From the NCBI GenBank assembly GCA_006538405.1, contig BJKQ01000005.1, positions 2,232,001 to 2,296,000 on the forward strand: a DNA stretch of 64,000 nucleotides, given 5' to 3'. The first letter of the stretch is position 1. Every line of letters starts with the position of its first letter. The notes below the pieces were generated by a model, which ran no database searches, was not told the DNA's origin, and was given only the letters and a program-made list of their open reading frames with translations. The position numbers and the translations under genes are program-made. Shown here in pieces: positions 46,052 through 57,657 of the stretch. This stretch comes from Hansfordia pulvinata. Its lineage: Eukaryota; Ascomycota; Sordariomycetes; Xylariales.

Positions 46052-47389
46052 ATGCCCAATCTTGAGTCGTTGCCGCCCGTGGTTCTCGCCATGGTGGCGC
46101 AGCACCTAAACCTTCAATCGGCACTTTCATTAGAGATTGTCTTCCGAAATAATACAAGATCCAGCCCTTTAAGGCTGCCTTATCACGCTCTCAAGCCCAG
46201 GCTAGACTCCCTCCCTGCCGAAATCCTCTCTGGAATCGCCCAATATCTCGACCTCAAATCGGCCATTTCTCTACAGATCGCCTCCCGAGGCACTTCGCTG
46301 TTCACTCTCTCGAAACTGCCACGCCACACAATTAGTCAGTTTCTTTGCGAAATTGAGAAATACAAGCAGAACGACGGGCTTTACGCCTGTCACTACTGCC
46401 ACAAACTTCTCCCCAAGGCCTCCTTTGGTGACAGCCAGTGGAAGAAGAAAGGAAAGTGGGCCTGCCCCAAGAACCTGAAGAAACGCGTGGCCTACGAGCA
46501 GAGGAAAGTGACCAGGGCTTGTTTGGATTGCGCCGCGAAAAGGAAACTCTATCAGCATTGGAGCAGCTTCGGAGTACGCTGTGGCAAACGAATCTACGGG
46601 TTTTGCCATGTCTGCTGCACCTACAGCACCGCTTTCCGCTGCGGCATTCCCGGCGATCCCTACAACACAGACTACGAACACGCGGCTTGGAAGTGCTGGA
46701 GCCCTCCAACTCGAGGCATCCTGGCCCTCCCTGCAGATCTTCTAGGCCGCGTCGTAGAGCGACTGTCGCACCCGGACGCCATCTGCCTGTCCATGACATG
46801 TACCCAGATGCAGCAGAACGTCAACCTCGGCGATGTGCCGGCCTGGAAACGCGTCGTTCATGTCCTCTGGACGTATGCCGTTCGATCCAGGATGGCCAGA
46901 GACATCGGTAGCCTCTATTCGATCGACTTTTTCATGGGAGATGCGCAGCCATTCATCGGCTTCAACCGGAAGATATACCCTTGCTTCTGCTGTTTCAGGG
47001 TCCGCGACTCGAAGGATTTCTTTAAACAGGACATTGCAGCTTTCCAAGCTCCGTCGTCACCTTGGTGGAAGATGAAGTGTCGCGCCTGCAGTCGCCGCCT
47101 TCATGCGTCTATCCCCGGTCACTCTCTCGTCCCCCTCCAGCAATATTACGATCTCGTGCAATGCCCGGGATGCTTATTGGTTGGCATGAAGAACCCGGTT
47201 GGTGCATGCTTCATGTGCTTGTGTTTCGATCAAATAGATAGTGAAATATTTGCACAAGCCACCGCAGCGGGAGTCGATATGTCGGATATGGATTTCCACG
47301 TTTCGGTCTCCTCCGGGGAATGGGATTGGGGACGTTGGACTCAGATGGCACTGATGCAATCTCAAACGCCTCGCGACATCATTCGATAA
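46052..47389 (+). CDS. Cys-rich F-box-like protein with three F-box-like segments
   Basis: Probable substrate-receptor-type protein (F-box proteins recruit targets to SCF ubiquitin ligases). Intronless, 445 residues from MPNLESLPP. Three F-box-like segments: SLPPVVLAMVAQHLNLQSAL (residues 6-25), SLPAEILSGIAQYLDLKSAI (53-72) and ALPADLLGRVVERLSHPDAI (from about 228). The first two are clearly related and may be an internal duplication. Two cysteine clusters follow: one around YACHYCHKLLPKASF with ACLDCAAK and FCHVCCTY, and one around CFCCFRVRDSKDFF with KCRACSRRL, QCPGC and ACFMC. CxxC pairs of this kind follow the F-box in many fungal F-box proteins and suggest zinc binding. Specific target unknown. 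Confidence 0.75.
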   Translation: MPNLESLPPVVLAMVAQHLNLQSALSLEIVFRNNTRSSPLRLPYHALKPRLDSLPAEILSGIAQYLDLKSAISLQIASRGTSLFTLSKLPRHTISQFLCEIEKYKQNDGLYACHYCHKLLPKASFGDSQWKKKGKWACPKNLKKRVAYEQRKVTRACLDCAAKRKLYQHWSSFGVRCGKRIYGFCHVCCTYSTAFRCGIPGDPYNTDYEHAAWKCWSPPTRGILALPADLLGRVVERLSHPDAICLSMTCTQMQQNVNLGDVPAWKRVVHVLWTYAVRSRMARDIGSLYSIDFFMGDAQPFIGFNRKIYPCFCCFRVRDSKDFFKQDIAAFQAPSSPWWKMKCRACSRRLHASIPGHSLVPLQQYYDLVQCPGCLLVGMKNPVGACFMCLCFDQIDSEIFAQATAAGVDMSDMDFHVSVSSGEWDWGRWTQMALMQSQTPRDIIR

Positions 47390-47891
47390 GAAGTAAGTCT
47401 CAAGCATTCTGTACTTCATCAGCTCTCATTGGTCTTGACCCTTGGAAAATCTGCGTGTCGGCAAGATTCACGACGCTGGCTTACGCTGACCTGATATCTG
47501 AAGACCTCAGACGCAACCACGTCACCGGCCAGAAAGAGAAGGATGCAAGAAACCTCAGTAGCTCGAAAGCAGCATGCAAACGGCACTCGAAATATATGGA
47601 AGGGAGGGAGAGCCTGTTGGTTAAAGATGAAAGCGAGAGTGATGGACCGATGTAGAGCACCGAAAGCAACGGATGGACCGTTAGGCACAAGACAATAATT
47701 CAGCCATGGTTCGCTATACACCGACGGTCCCAAAGCGTTCGGTGTATAAGAAGTTTCTCAATGAAAGACTCAATCTTGTCACAGTCTCCCTCTCGGGTCA
47801 AAGGTGACACTCATGCCATGGGACGCCGATATGTGTGTGCCTCGCCATACATGACACCCTACTTCACCCAGCAGGACTCACCTCGGGTCCC
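47390..47891. other. Convergent 3' intergenic region
   Basis: About 500 bases between two converging genes. Nothing protein-like. It contains the inverted repeat at 47715-47748. Confidence 0.7.
47715..47748. repeat. Perfect 10-base inverted repeat, 14-base loop
   Basis: TATACACCGA and its exact complement TCGGTGTATA surround a 14-base loop. Lying between converging genes, it could be a 3'-end hairpin or a protein-binding palindrome; no function is known to me. Confidence 0.7.
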
Positions 47892-48560
47892 TCACGCGTA
47901 CGTAGTCCTCAGATGCTCGCCGCTCTGCACAAACAGCGGCGGCGCCGTCGACCCTTCACCCGCCTGACTCCCCCTATCCGCCTCCCCGCTCCGGCTCGCC
48001 CTCACACCCATAGCCTGCCCCATCTCCGGCCCCCTTTCCACGCCCTCACCACCCTGACCATCACCATCACCCTCCTCCACATCCCTCTTCCCCCCCTCCT
48101 CCTCCTCCTCCTCCTTCTTACCCCCTCTCCTCCGCCCAACACTGAACACCCCGCCCAAACTCCCAAACCTCCTCCTCCTCCCCTTCCCCTTCCCCTTCCC
48201 CTTCCCCTTCCCATCGCCACCACCGCGTCCAGATTCCTTCCCCTCCCCAGCGAACCAAGGCTCGTCCCGCACCCGGCCCCCGCACAGCCGCGGCCCGCAC
48301 TGCGCGAGCACGCACACCAGCGCGAGGACCCCGACCGTCGCCCCCGCCGCCGCGCCCAGCCCCGCCGCGAGGCCCGCCGCGAAGTTCGGGTTGACCGCCA
48401 GCCCGGGCAGGAGCTGCTGCGTCTGCGCCGCGGCGGGTGGCACTGCGAGCGAGAGGAGTAGCAGCAGCAGCAGCAGCAGTAGTGGTGGTGGTGGTGGTGG
48501 TAGTGGTGCAGCGGCAAAGGCGTGAGGCGAGGAGGAGCGAATGGCGGGGGAGGAGGCCAT
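47892..48560 (-). CDS. Small signal-peptide/single-pass membrane protein, unknown function
   Basis: Intronless, 222 residues from MASSPAIRSS. I do not recognise the family. A Pro6 run and Leu10 stretch give a signal-peptide-like N-terminus, with a possible cleavage after the AAA of PPAAAQTQQ. A second Ala/Gly/Val hydrophobic segment lies at about 58-84 (AAGLAAGLGAAAGATVGVLA). The rest is a charged tail made by a CCCCTT-type hexanucleotide repeat on the plus strand (repeated Lys-Gly), Arg-rich and Glu-rich stretches. The layout resembles small fungal single-pass surface proteins. Because repeats supply much of the frame, its reality rests mainly on the N-terminal half. Confidence 0.5.
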   Translation of the reverse strand: MASSPAIRSSSPHAFAAAPLPPPPPPLLLLLLLLLLSLAVPPAAAQTQQLLPGLAVNPNFAAGLAAGLGAAAGATVGVLALVCVLAQCGPRLCGGRVRDEPWFAGEGKESGRGGGDGKGKGKGKGKGRRRRFGSLGGVFSVGRRRGGKKEEEEEEGGKRDVEEGDGDGQGGEGVERGPEMGQAMGVRASRSGEADRGSQAGEGSTAPPLFVQSGEHLRTTYA

Positions 48561-49693
48561 GGTGGTGGGCCTGGCGAGAAGGGGCGAGAAGCCTGGCTTG
48601 TCTTTGCTGGCTTGAGGTGACGACGAGGGGTATAAAGTTTTTTTCCCTTTGCTTCTTGAGCAGATGGGGTTCGATGACTGGCGGCGAGGTTTGGACCACC
48701 GTCTTTGCGCGGTAGTTCCGGACTGTGGCTCTCGTGTCTTTAATGCGTTCGGCTGAGAAGTCGTGAAGAATTGCAATGCTACAGCGACGGGATGGCCGGT
48801 GGCGGGCAGCCCTGTATATGTCAAAGTAAAATGAAGAAAAAAACTCAAGAAACAGCGTCCAGACACCAGAATAGAACAGGAAGATCAGACTTTCTACTTC
48901 CCCCTCCCTCCCCTCTTCCCCTCCCAGCCGCGGCGCGGCTCCAGGCGGCCGCCCATGATCTTATACGAGCACCGCAGCCCAGCCCAGCCCAGCCCGCACG
49001 GCAGGGCAGGGCAGGGCGGCTTACGGCCGGCTTACATTAGATACCCGCCGAGCGCCGTACCGCTGGATGTCGGGCTGGCGATGGATTGAAGGACGCACGT
49101 GAGAAGACCAGAAAGCGCGCCGCCCCCTTCCGGGGCGTTCAGGCGCGCAGGTTCTCGCAGAAACAAGCCACCCGAAGGGGGCTGAGCAACGCCCGCAAGG
49201 CGGCCAGCCAAGGCCGCGTCAGGGAAACAAAGAAAAGTCCGGACGTGGTGCGCCGCTTAGCCCTGTGTGCGACATTCTGCCCGGGCCTCGTCAGCTGCGC
49301 TTGGCAGGGAGCGCGCGATCCGGACCCCAGACGCGCGATCGCAACCTTGTTGGAGAGCGACATCGGCAACTCAGGAGCGAACTGCGGACTCCTCGGGCGC
49401 CGGAAACAGTTTCTGTTGGTTGCGCCCGTTGACGGCCCGTTGACGTCCCATCGCCAAGGGCCGTGATTGCTTGCGACCCTATCAAAACGTCTCTGGCTGG
49501 CTCGGCCACTTCAAAGCAGGGGTTTGTGCCACTTGGTTGGATGGGAAAAGTTACAAAGTACGAGTATTGGCAAAGCTAAAATAACATCTATCGGCTGCCT
49601 GTGCTCGAAAGAATGTGACCAGGGTATCAGTATGTACAGTAGGTCGGACTTTTGGCCACACGACAAGCAACAATCACTTCGCGATAACACTCC
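48561..49693. other. Intergenic: upstream of the small membrane protein, downstream of the Zn2Cys6 gene
   Basis: 1.1 kb with no supportable gene. The ORF at 49086-49466 (+) is Arg/Lys-rich and featureless. The left part is upstream DNA of the minus-strand gene ending at 48560. Confidence 0.6.
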
Positions 49694-52600
49694 CTACATG
49701 TTGCCGCCCATAAATGGTGTCCGAGGCCCTGCTGCCCCAAGCCCCAGACCCGTGTCCATGTCGAACGGGCGCACACTTTCTTGCCAATTTTGCCAGTTGA
49801 AATCGTCATCCATGTTGACGTCGCCGTCATCGAGTACAGGCAACTGGGTGGTAGCGGGGTCGTCCGTGAACCCATTGGAAGGCCACATCCAGGGCGGCGG
49901 GTGGTCATCTGCCAGATTCGTGTCTGGTGGTGGGTTGTTGGCGACCGTCTCCTCATCGTTGGCTCCCCATCTGCGCTGTGCTCCAGTCGACGAGAAGACG
50001 CCGTCAGACAGCCCCACGAATGGCGCACCGGTAGGAAGACCCGTTCCCGGTATCTCCCCAGTGATGAACGCTCGTTGAGCGATAAACGAAGACACGCCCG
50101 AGAAAGCCCCTCCGAAAGGATCGGCGTTTTGCCCGTTTTGCGGAACGACTTGCTCTGGATTGTTCGGGTGAGATGGCGTAGCCGCAGCATTGGAAGAGGA
50201 CGTGCCGGAAGTTCGCGGGGTATCGTTGTTGCCAGGGCTGAGACAGCCCTTCTTTGAAACTTGAGATTCTCTCCCAACCAAGCTTCTCCAGCGTTCTTGG
50301 GCAGCCGAGGTACGCAAAGAGCTGGGCAGGTGATTAAAGCTTGGCGGTGGTACTTTGCTGCTCTCATTGATGTCGAGTTCCTTGGCAGCTTCGGGGTCAT
50401 CTCTCAGGCGGGCGACTTCGGCCTCCCTGTGGCGCTTTGCTTTGCCCATGAGCTTTCGGAGGGGGATAAAGGCGGCATTGTTCAGTGGCACCCGCGCCCC
50501 TGGATTCAGTTCAGGACTCAGACAGGCATTCAGGGCCACCCATGCGCGCTCCACCGATGCAGACCATGAGCGCCGGCAGACTTCCAGCAGAACATAGGCG
50601 ATAGCGTGCCATTGTGTATATGTCTGGAATAGCCACCGGAACTGCTTGCAGCGCGGCTCGTCGTTCAGGATCTTGTTGTACTCGATGACCTCGACCGCGG
50701 ACATGAAGAGGCTGTCGCGCAACTCGGTCGACAGTTCTTCGGTGGTCTCCTCGGAGTCGGTCGAAGGGATGATGTGCGCCTGGTACACAGTCAAGCGCAT
50801 CTTGGCCATGATGACTCGCGCGATGATGGCTCCTATCCAGTGCAGCAAGTCGGTGTCTTTGTTGATCGGGGCGTTCAAGTATCGCTCCTCGACGCGGTCC
50901 ACCAAATCCCGCAGCATCACCTCACGCTCGTGGAGCGTCAACCGGTTCGGGTTGGGGCATGCTCCCGTATCCGAAGAGATGGCATGCATCTTACGGGACA
51001 GTGCGCAGATCTCGTAGCGAATGAGGGAGAAGGATACGTCAGTGCTGCCCTGCCGCTCCTCTGGGGGCTTGGTCATTTCCGGCCAGATATCCGCGTCATT
51101 GACGTTCAGTGGCAGACGTGTGTCGTATGTGCGCTCCATAATGACCATCTCGGTTCCGCCATCCTCAGCTGCACGCAAATCGATGGTGCAAACGGCCCAC
51201 CAAAGTCTGCGTCGCATTTCCACATCGAAAGGCGAGAGCCCCTGGAAATGAGTTCCGTCGCGATGGATGCCCAGAGACTGGCTGATGCGGATGATGAGAC
51301 TGGTGAGGGTCCACGAGAAACGAGTGTCGTCGTGGCGTCTGACAAGGAGAATGAAGAGCACAAAAGCCTGCAAGACGACGATTTCGGTCGTGGTGAGGAA
51401 GTCTGCCTTGGCCAGGGCCTGCTCTGTAGCGAACCGGTATCGGTTGACCAAGGTCGGCTTGTCGAAGCCGAAGTTGGTCTTGACCTAGGTGGGTGTCAGT
51501 GGGACCGGACGTCCTCATTTAACGCGCAAAACGTACCTCGTTCTCGTCCATTGACGTGATAGCTCCGTAGTAGATGGAAAACATGAGAGCTTCTTGACCC
51601 GGGGTGATCTTAGTCATATCGCTTCTAATCTCGCGCACGAGTTTGCCAGTAGTCGGCCCATGCAGGATCTTCAGCAGAGGATCGACATTCTCCATGTACG
51701 TCTGCCAGTAGAAAGGAATCTGCGACGGGAGCGGGTGCAGCTTGGAAAGGTCGACGTCTGTTGACCGGTATCCCAGGACAAACCCGTGATGATCCCCCAT
51801 TTCGCCGTAGTGGTGCACGCCACTGGTGGGAGTGCTGCCGTCATCGGACAGATCGCTGTCCTCGTCCGTCAACCTCTGCGTCTCCTCCCGTAATTCATTA
51901 ATCTGTAAGGGCACAGTCAGTTTTCTGTAAGCCTGATACATCACCCAGTATGGTCCCTCCCTAGGATACTCACCTGATCCGAAATCTTGGACCAGAAAGC
52001 GCTACTAACGTAGCGAGCTTTGCCGTTCTCATTGAGCACGAGCCTTCCAAACTGCTTGCGCACCTCGCCCGGGCTCTTGGGAGTCTTGGCCACCGGTGTC
52101 GCCCCTGGGTCGCTGGCGGGTGCGGTGGGATCTCTGCCCTCGGCATTTTGGAGAGGCGACCAGGCATTATTGACACTGTCTGTCCAGCTGTCGCGACTCA
52201 GGCCGGAACTCTGTCTCCTCTGGTGATTGGATCCCGCGTGGTGCTCTGCCGCCTGTTCTGGAGATCCAGTGCCGCTTGAAGATTTGGCGCCGGGTTCCAC
52301 ATCGATCTGGCCACTGAGGTCTTCAACAATCCCCTCCAGCTTGCGCAACCTCTTCATCAGCTCGAATTCGCGTTCGCTCGTCTGCTTAGGAGGCGCATTA
52401 GGGTCCTTGGGTCGAGGCCGTCGAGGGGCGCGACCAGGCGCAGGGAAGATGCAAGAAATGTGCGCCTTGCGACAATTGGTGCAGGGCATCAGCTTGTCGC
52501 ATCGAACCTTTCTCCTTCGGCAGGTGACGCAAGATCGGGGGTTTAACGTGGATGATGGCGTCATATTCGGATCGAGAGTAATAGAGCCGCCGGGGGAGAA

Positions 52601-52792
52601 TGGGAGGTTGTGTGCGTCGATGGGGCTTTGGAGGGCCTGGCCGGCGCCAGCGGGCGTCGGCGCGGGCGCAGAAGCCGTGGAGCCCGGGATGCCATGTTGC
52701 GCGGACATGGGCGACCAGTTCGAAGCCTGTGAGGCGGGTGTGCCGCCGGTGCCTGTGCCGGCGCCGGCAGGAAAGGCGGGAGAATTCGACAT
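49694..52792 (-). CDS. Zn(II)2Cys6 transcription factor with fungal-specific TF domain
   Basis: Nuclear sequence-specific regulator. Three exons: 52792-51974, 51902-51537 and 51484-49694, all phase 0, with introns of 71 and 52 bases (donors GTGAGT and GTACGT; acceptors TACAG and CCTAG). 991 residues. The binuclear zinc cluster is at 88-114, CVTCRRRKVRC then PCTNCRKAHISC, with the exact C-x2-C-x6-C-x5-C-x2-C-x6-C spacing. A linker (PGRAPRRPRPKDP) and a short coiled coil (KRLRKLEGIVEDLSGQID) follow. The fungal-specific TF domain (about 330-620) contains RISQSLGIHRDGTHF and SPFDVEMRRRLWW. The Asn/Pro/Ser-rich C-terminus includes acidic, aromatic patches (DDDFNWQNWQES), as in activation domains. 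Target genes cannot be inferred; it shares a 4.1 kb upstream interval with MsrA. Confidence 0.95.
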
Positions 52793-55700
52793 GAACACGG
52801 CAGAGGCGGGCGGGATGTTGAGCAGAAGCACTGGATAGAGTTTTGAGGATGAGGAAGAGGAACCGGACAGGAGCGTCGAGCGAATTTGCAATGTTTGCAG
52901 GCCGGGACCGGGATTTGAAGTCCGTGAAACCCGTGATAGCCGTCAAGTCCGGACCACTTGCGGAGACGCTCGGGTCGAGCAGTAGAGCAAGGGCCAGGCG
53001 GAAAAAAACAGCACAAAAAAATAGTTAACAGCAATGGCGGCCCGGGGGCGCGAATGACGATTTGGCGAGTGGCGCGTAGACGGTGTGTGCCAAAAGCGTT
53101 CAGATCCTGCGGCCTGTTCGCTTGAGATAGTGGCGCTCAAAGCGAATCGCAGAGCGCTGAGTCATGGGACGGAAAGGAGAAGCGGACGCCGCTGCAGAAT
53201 CGGGCCCGGGGACGAGGGGCGAGAGAAACGGCAGAGAGAGGACGTGTAAAGGGCGGCACGGTGGGCCGGCGGGAGTAAAAATCACCGGGAGAAGCAGGCG
53301 ATTCCAGGCGTGTGCAGTGCCGGGGCCGGTCGGGGCGTGTGCGCGAGCGTGAACGTTGACGGTGGAGAGTGGTGGTGACGATGCAGCCTGGAAGGGGAAG
53401 CAAAGGAGACGGAAACGGGTGGGTGGCAGAGGGCAGCGAGCGCGGGGCGGCCCCGGGCGGTGGGATGCGCCAGGCCCGCCCGTCGGTCGCCATCGATGCC
53501 GCCACCGGCGCGGTGCGGTGGGTGGTGGTGGGTGCAGCCCGTGCACGGGCGAGCCAGCCAGCCAGCCCTGCCCATGCTAACTTGGGCCAACTTTGACCTC
53601 GAGGCTATTAGTCACTCTCCAGCCCAGCTGAAGCCATCACCTCCAGCACTGCAGCTGCAGCTGGACTGAACCAGACCCGGCCCAGGATCCAATGCCTGCA
53701 GATGCTGAGTTAACACGAGGTAACGTCAATATTAGGCGGGTGGTACCTAGTGCCCGTGGACCTATCCATTCCAAGGTAGGAGGTAAGTACCTACCTACCG
53801 TAGGTACCTACCTTACCTCATCCATGCCCAGCAGAGCCCTCCATCCATGGATCCATCAACAGGTGCATGCAGGCAGGCGCGAAGGGTGTTGGTAGATGAC
53901 GGTGCCTGATAAGGGCACGGAAGGAAAGCACTCACTTCCATTACAGGTACGCCGGATCCGGGTACTCGGGCGCAATGGAAGGTGCGCTCGGCAGGCTCTT
54001 CAACGTCGAGTTGCTGGGATCGGAGTACGTCAATGTACACCTTCGTGGAAGGAGGTCTGCTTCAATGTTCTCTTGATTGCATACCAGGTTCTTGACTCGA
54101 CGATGCCTCCTTCCGTCTCGATCGACCTACGGGTTGGATAACCCCCCAACGCTTAGGTACGAGGGAGTACGTCAGGTAAGGTAGGTACCTACATGCCTCG
54201 GGCTGCGTTATTAGGAGGGGAATCGACACCGCACTTCACATCCATTGCGAACCAAGCTCACCTGCCTCTACCACACGTAGATCCACTTCCATTGACCTGT
54301 GTGATCTCGCACATATGCCGGGATCCACCTCAGCCCCAAGCCCACGACCACCGTCAATATGCTCAATCTCTCGCTCAGGTTGCTGACCGAATTGGACTCC
54401 GGTCTCGCAGAGCACGGCGTCAACAGCGCAGCGTCGGTAGAACACCTCGTGACGCAGGATAAGGCACTCTTCCTGGCCGTCTAACTCACGATCCGTAAGC
54501 TGCTGCTCTCAACCCCCTCGCGGCGAACCTGGTGGTGGCGGGCGCAAGTTTTGCCTAGTATAGGTAGGTCCAGTCGTGCTCGTCAGGAATTACTCACATT
54601 GGACATGCAGTGGGCACTCTCGGGATCCAGTATTACCTCCGCGGATGGGACAGCGTCATCCCTCAGATAGGACTTGGGGAGCGAGGCCGACAGGACGGCG
54701 CCGGCGACGACGCCGGCTTTGCCTGGACAGGCATGGTCTGAGCTATCACCTATCTCCGAAGGAAGCGGTCGGTCAGAGACGGGCGTGACGAGCTGCGAGG
54801 GGAGTCGGATGCGTCCATTCATAAAGGCTGCTTCACGAGGGGCCGGCACGCCCAGCCAGCGCCAACCCGGCCAGCCCAACCTGGCTTCGGCGCAAGCCGA
54901 GCTGCCACGCCGTATCGGAGACGCCTCGGCCGGTCCATGTGGGCCGCCACAAAACTCTGCTGTGCGACGAGCCGATGCCGCTACCGCTTCCTCGCCAACC
55001 TGCGTCTCGACCTGCTTGTCAGCCAGTCAGCTGCATCCATGAATGGAACCCGAGCCTTGGGACTTCCTAATGGGTGAGTGTTCAAGCTACGATATACCCA
55101 GAGGTGTGTCGTCGAGGCGGGTTGCGCCGCCCGCGCCTGTGCCTGCGCCACAGCTGCGCGGCATCGCGTCTCCAATGGGCCTCGTTGTTCTGCGGCTTGG
55201 AGTAGTGTAGCTGACCAAGCATGGTAGGCAAGCAGACCAGCGGGCCACGATTCATCGCGAGCTGTCATGGCATCAAGCACCCTTCTTATACCTACCTTTA
55301 AACCAGGCCTATCTGTCTTACCTTCCCCAATTTTCCGCCCGTAGGTATTCGTAGCCCTGACAATGATGCAGGACGGCGGCGGGGCATAACATCTGTGAGA
55401 CCCGATTGCCATGCGCGGCACATGCTTCATTCGCAATGGCCATTGTTCTACCGGACCATGGCCACATGTGGCTCCTGCGATGAGACCGCTCTGTCGCGGT
55501 ATTTCGTTCAGGTTTGAAGAAATCTCGCGGAGCCCAAATCCTGCTGCCTCGCGGTTGCATGAGCATGCACAATTATTGCATCTCAATACTCAGGGACTTG
55601 AGAGCCCACGACTGCTGCTGCCTGTGCTGCGACACATCAATGACAACTGCACTGGACACAGAGTTGCCAAACGGACCGCCTGCGAATCACCGCGGGCAAA

Positions 55701-56899
55701 CATCGCCAGCCGGTTAGAACTCTGATCGAAACGCCATCACTAAGGACACCACTATGCCGGTTCCCAGGAACAAACAAGCTTCTGGAAGAATCGGAGGCGG
55801 TGCAGCCAAGCACCAGGGCCCTGCCTCCCCTGCCTCCCTGGCGCTCCGCATACTCGTACACATAGAGTTGGCTTGCTTACAAAGATGAGCATGTCTTGGA
55901 TGGTGTGGCTCGATTGCCTCTTTCCCCTCCGCGTCCAGGAGCAACGAAAGGTCCTTGAGGTAGCAGCCTCGGTGCTTCCAGATACCGTATCAGGATACGA
56001 CATGGATTATCAGCGTCGTCAGTATCAGCGTCGGGGTCGGGGTCGGGGTCGCGCCGGCATCAACGGTTGCATGCCCCAAAACCGACGCGCATGAGCTGAT
56101 GGTGGCATTCCAAATCGCGCGGTGTGAGGGCTACATTTACTCGTATGGTCCTGAAAGGTTCCAAACCGTGGCGATGCAGACAACCTGGCACGGGTAATAC
56201 TCGTAGACGCGCACAGCCCTGCGGATCGTGACTGTCCCGTCGCAGGCGCCGCGCGAACGAGTGAGCAGCTACGCGCAGCGAGAGCACTGGCCAGCTCGCA
56301 GCTCGGGATCGTCGGTCGTCCGCAGCCCCCACTGCTGCCGATTCGTCATAGGCTGGCGCTGATGACAGGGTCACAGGGTCCAGTGCTGGGGCTATCCAGT
56401 ACGAGTATCCGTGCCTCCGTACGAGTATTGCGACAGACTTTGTAGACGTCATGTATCCGGACTGGGCCGGCGGTGCGGCGTGCGGGTACCTCCACCGGGA
56501 GGGTTGCATCAGTAGACACGACGCGCCCCGTCACTGTCACTGTCGCAATCGCATATCATCTACGTGGAATCCAGGTAGAGCCATTCCAAGTGATCCATTG
56601 CTCCCACCTGCCTGCTTCTCGGCATCACAGCGCAGCCTTTGTCTTACCGCTAAAGCATCTCGGCGACGTATCCATAGCACTCTCTTCACAGCCTGTCCTG
56701 CTCTGTAACAAGCACGAGCTCCCCCGACACGACCGCGCAGGAATTTGCTCCTGGTACCCCTCAGCCCCGCTCCACGGCGTACCGTCGAAACCGCAGCCGC
56801 TCTGCTTTCTTCTTCCTTGCACCAGCTCGTCGGCGCGATCGCGATCCCAATCGCCACATCCCCTGCCACAGCAACGAGGAGACATCCTCCCAGAAAACC
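52793..56899. promoter_or_regulatory. 4.1 kb divergent interval between the Zn2Cys6 gene and MsrA
   Basis: No supportable gene on either strand; open frames such as 54981-55586 (-) and 56537-57097 (-, antisense to MsrA) lack features. The Zn2Cys6 side is C/T-rich on the minus strand for about 800 bases, like a long leader. Two clusters of TAGGTACC-type words lie at 53776-53817 and 54153-54193. The MsrA side from about 56750 is pyrimidine-rich leader. Confidence 0.55.
53776..53817. repeat. Nested palindromic GTAGGTACCTAC-type cluster
   Basis: Overlapping GGTAGG, CCTACC and TAGGTACCTA words form an imperfect inverted repeat over 42 bases. A related cluster lies at 54153-54193. Confidence 0.8.
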
Positions 56900-57657
56900 A
56901 TGGTGGCAGCATCCGCAGCGATGCCGGGCTTCATGACGCGCCTCTTCCGCCCGGCCGCGGGCATGTTCGGCATCATGGGCGTCGCCGGGGCCGGGGCCGG
57001 CACCGAGGCGGCGCGCCCGCAGATCCCCGAGGGCGCCGAGAAGGCCACCGTCGCCGCCGGCTGCTTCTGGGGCGTTGAGCACCTTTACCGCAAGCACTTT
57101 GGCGGCAAGGGCCTGTACGACGCGCGCGTCGGCTACATTGGCGGCGACAAGAGCAGCCCTACCTACCGCCAGGTCTGCACAGGCACCACCGGTCGTACGT
57201 TATATTGTATTCTTTCTTTGCCACCTGCTCTCCTCAGCTATGCCCCTGCTCCCCTGCATATACTCGATTCATCCGCGCTGACACTGACAAAAAAAAAAAA
57301 GATACCGAGGCGCTGCAGGTGCACTACGACCCGAAGCAAATCACCTACCGCCAGCTCATCGAGTTCCTGTACCGGATGCACGACCCGACGACGGCGAACC
57401 GGCAGGGCCCCGACGTGGGCACACAGTACCGCAGCGGCATCTACTTCCACTCGCCCGAGCAGGAGGCCGTGGCGCGCGAGGTGACGGCGCAGGCCGGCGA
57501 CCAGTGGTACGGCGGGCGCGCCAAGATCGCGACCGAGATCCAGCCCGCGGGCCAGTGGTGGGACGCCGAGGACTACCACCAGCTCTACCTCGACCGCAAC
57601 CCCTCCGGCTACGAGTGCCCCAGCCACTTCCTGAGGCAGTTCCCGCCGCTGAAGTGA
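56900..57657 (+). CDS. MXR1: Peptide methionine sulfoxide reductase A
   Basis: Reduces methionine-S-sulfoxide in proteins and free form, with thioredoxin as reductant; part of oxidative-damage repair. Two exons, 56900-57194 and 57302-57657, giving 216 residues. The intron has a GTACGT donor and ends in a run of A before AG, unusual for an acceptor; the join reads [13 protein letters not shown], the expected family wording. The catalytic GCFWG is at 54-58 (Cys55). Further hallmarks are [15 protein letters not shown] and the terminal Cys in YECPSH. The first 40 residues ([15 protein letters not shown]) could be a mitochondrial presequence, with internal Met codons offering a shorter cytosolic form. 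Confidence 0.93.

Noticed and set aside
56537..57097. 186-codon minus-strand ORF opposite MsrA exon 1
   Set aside because: Antisense shadow of GC-rich codons; MsrA has full family motifs on the plus strand.
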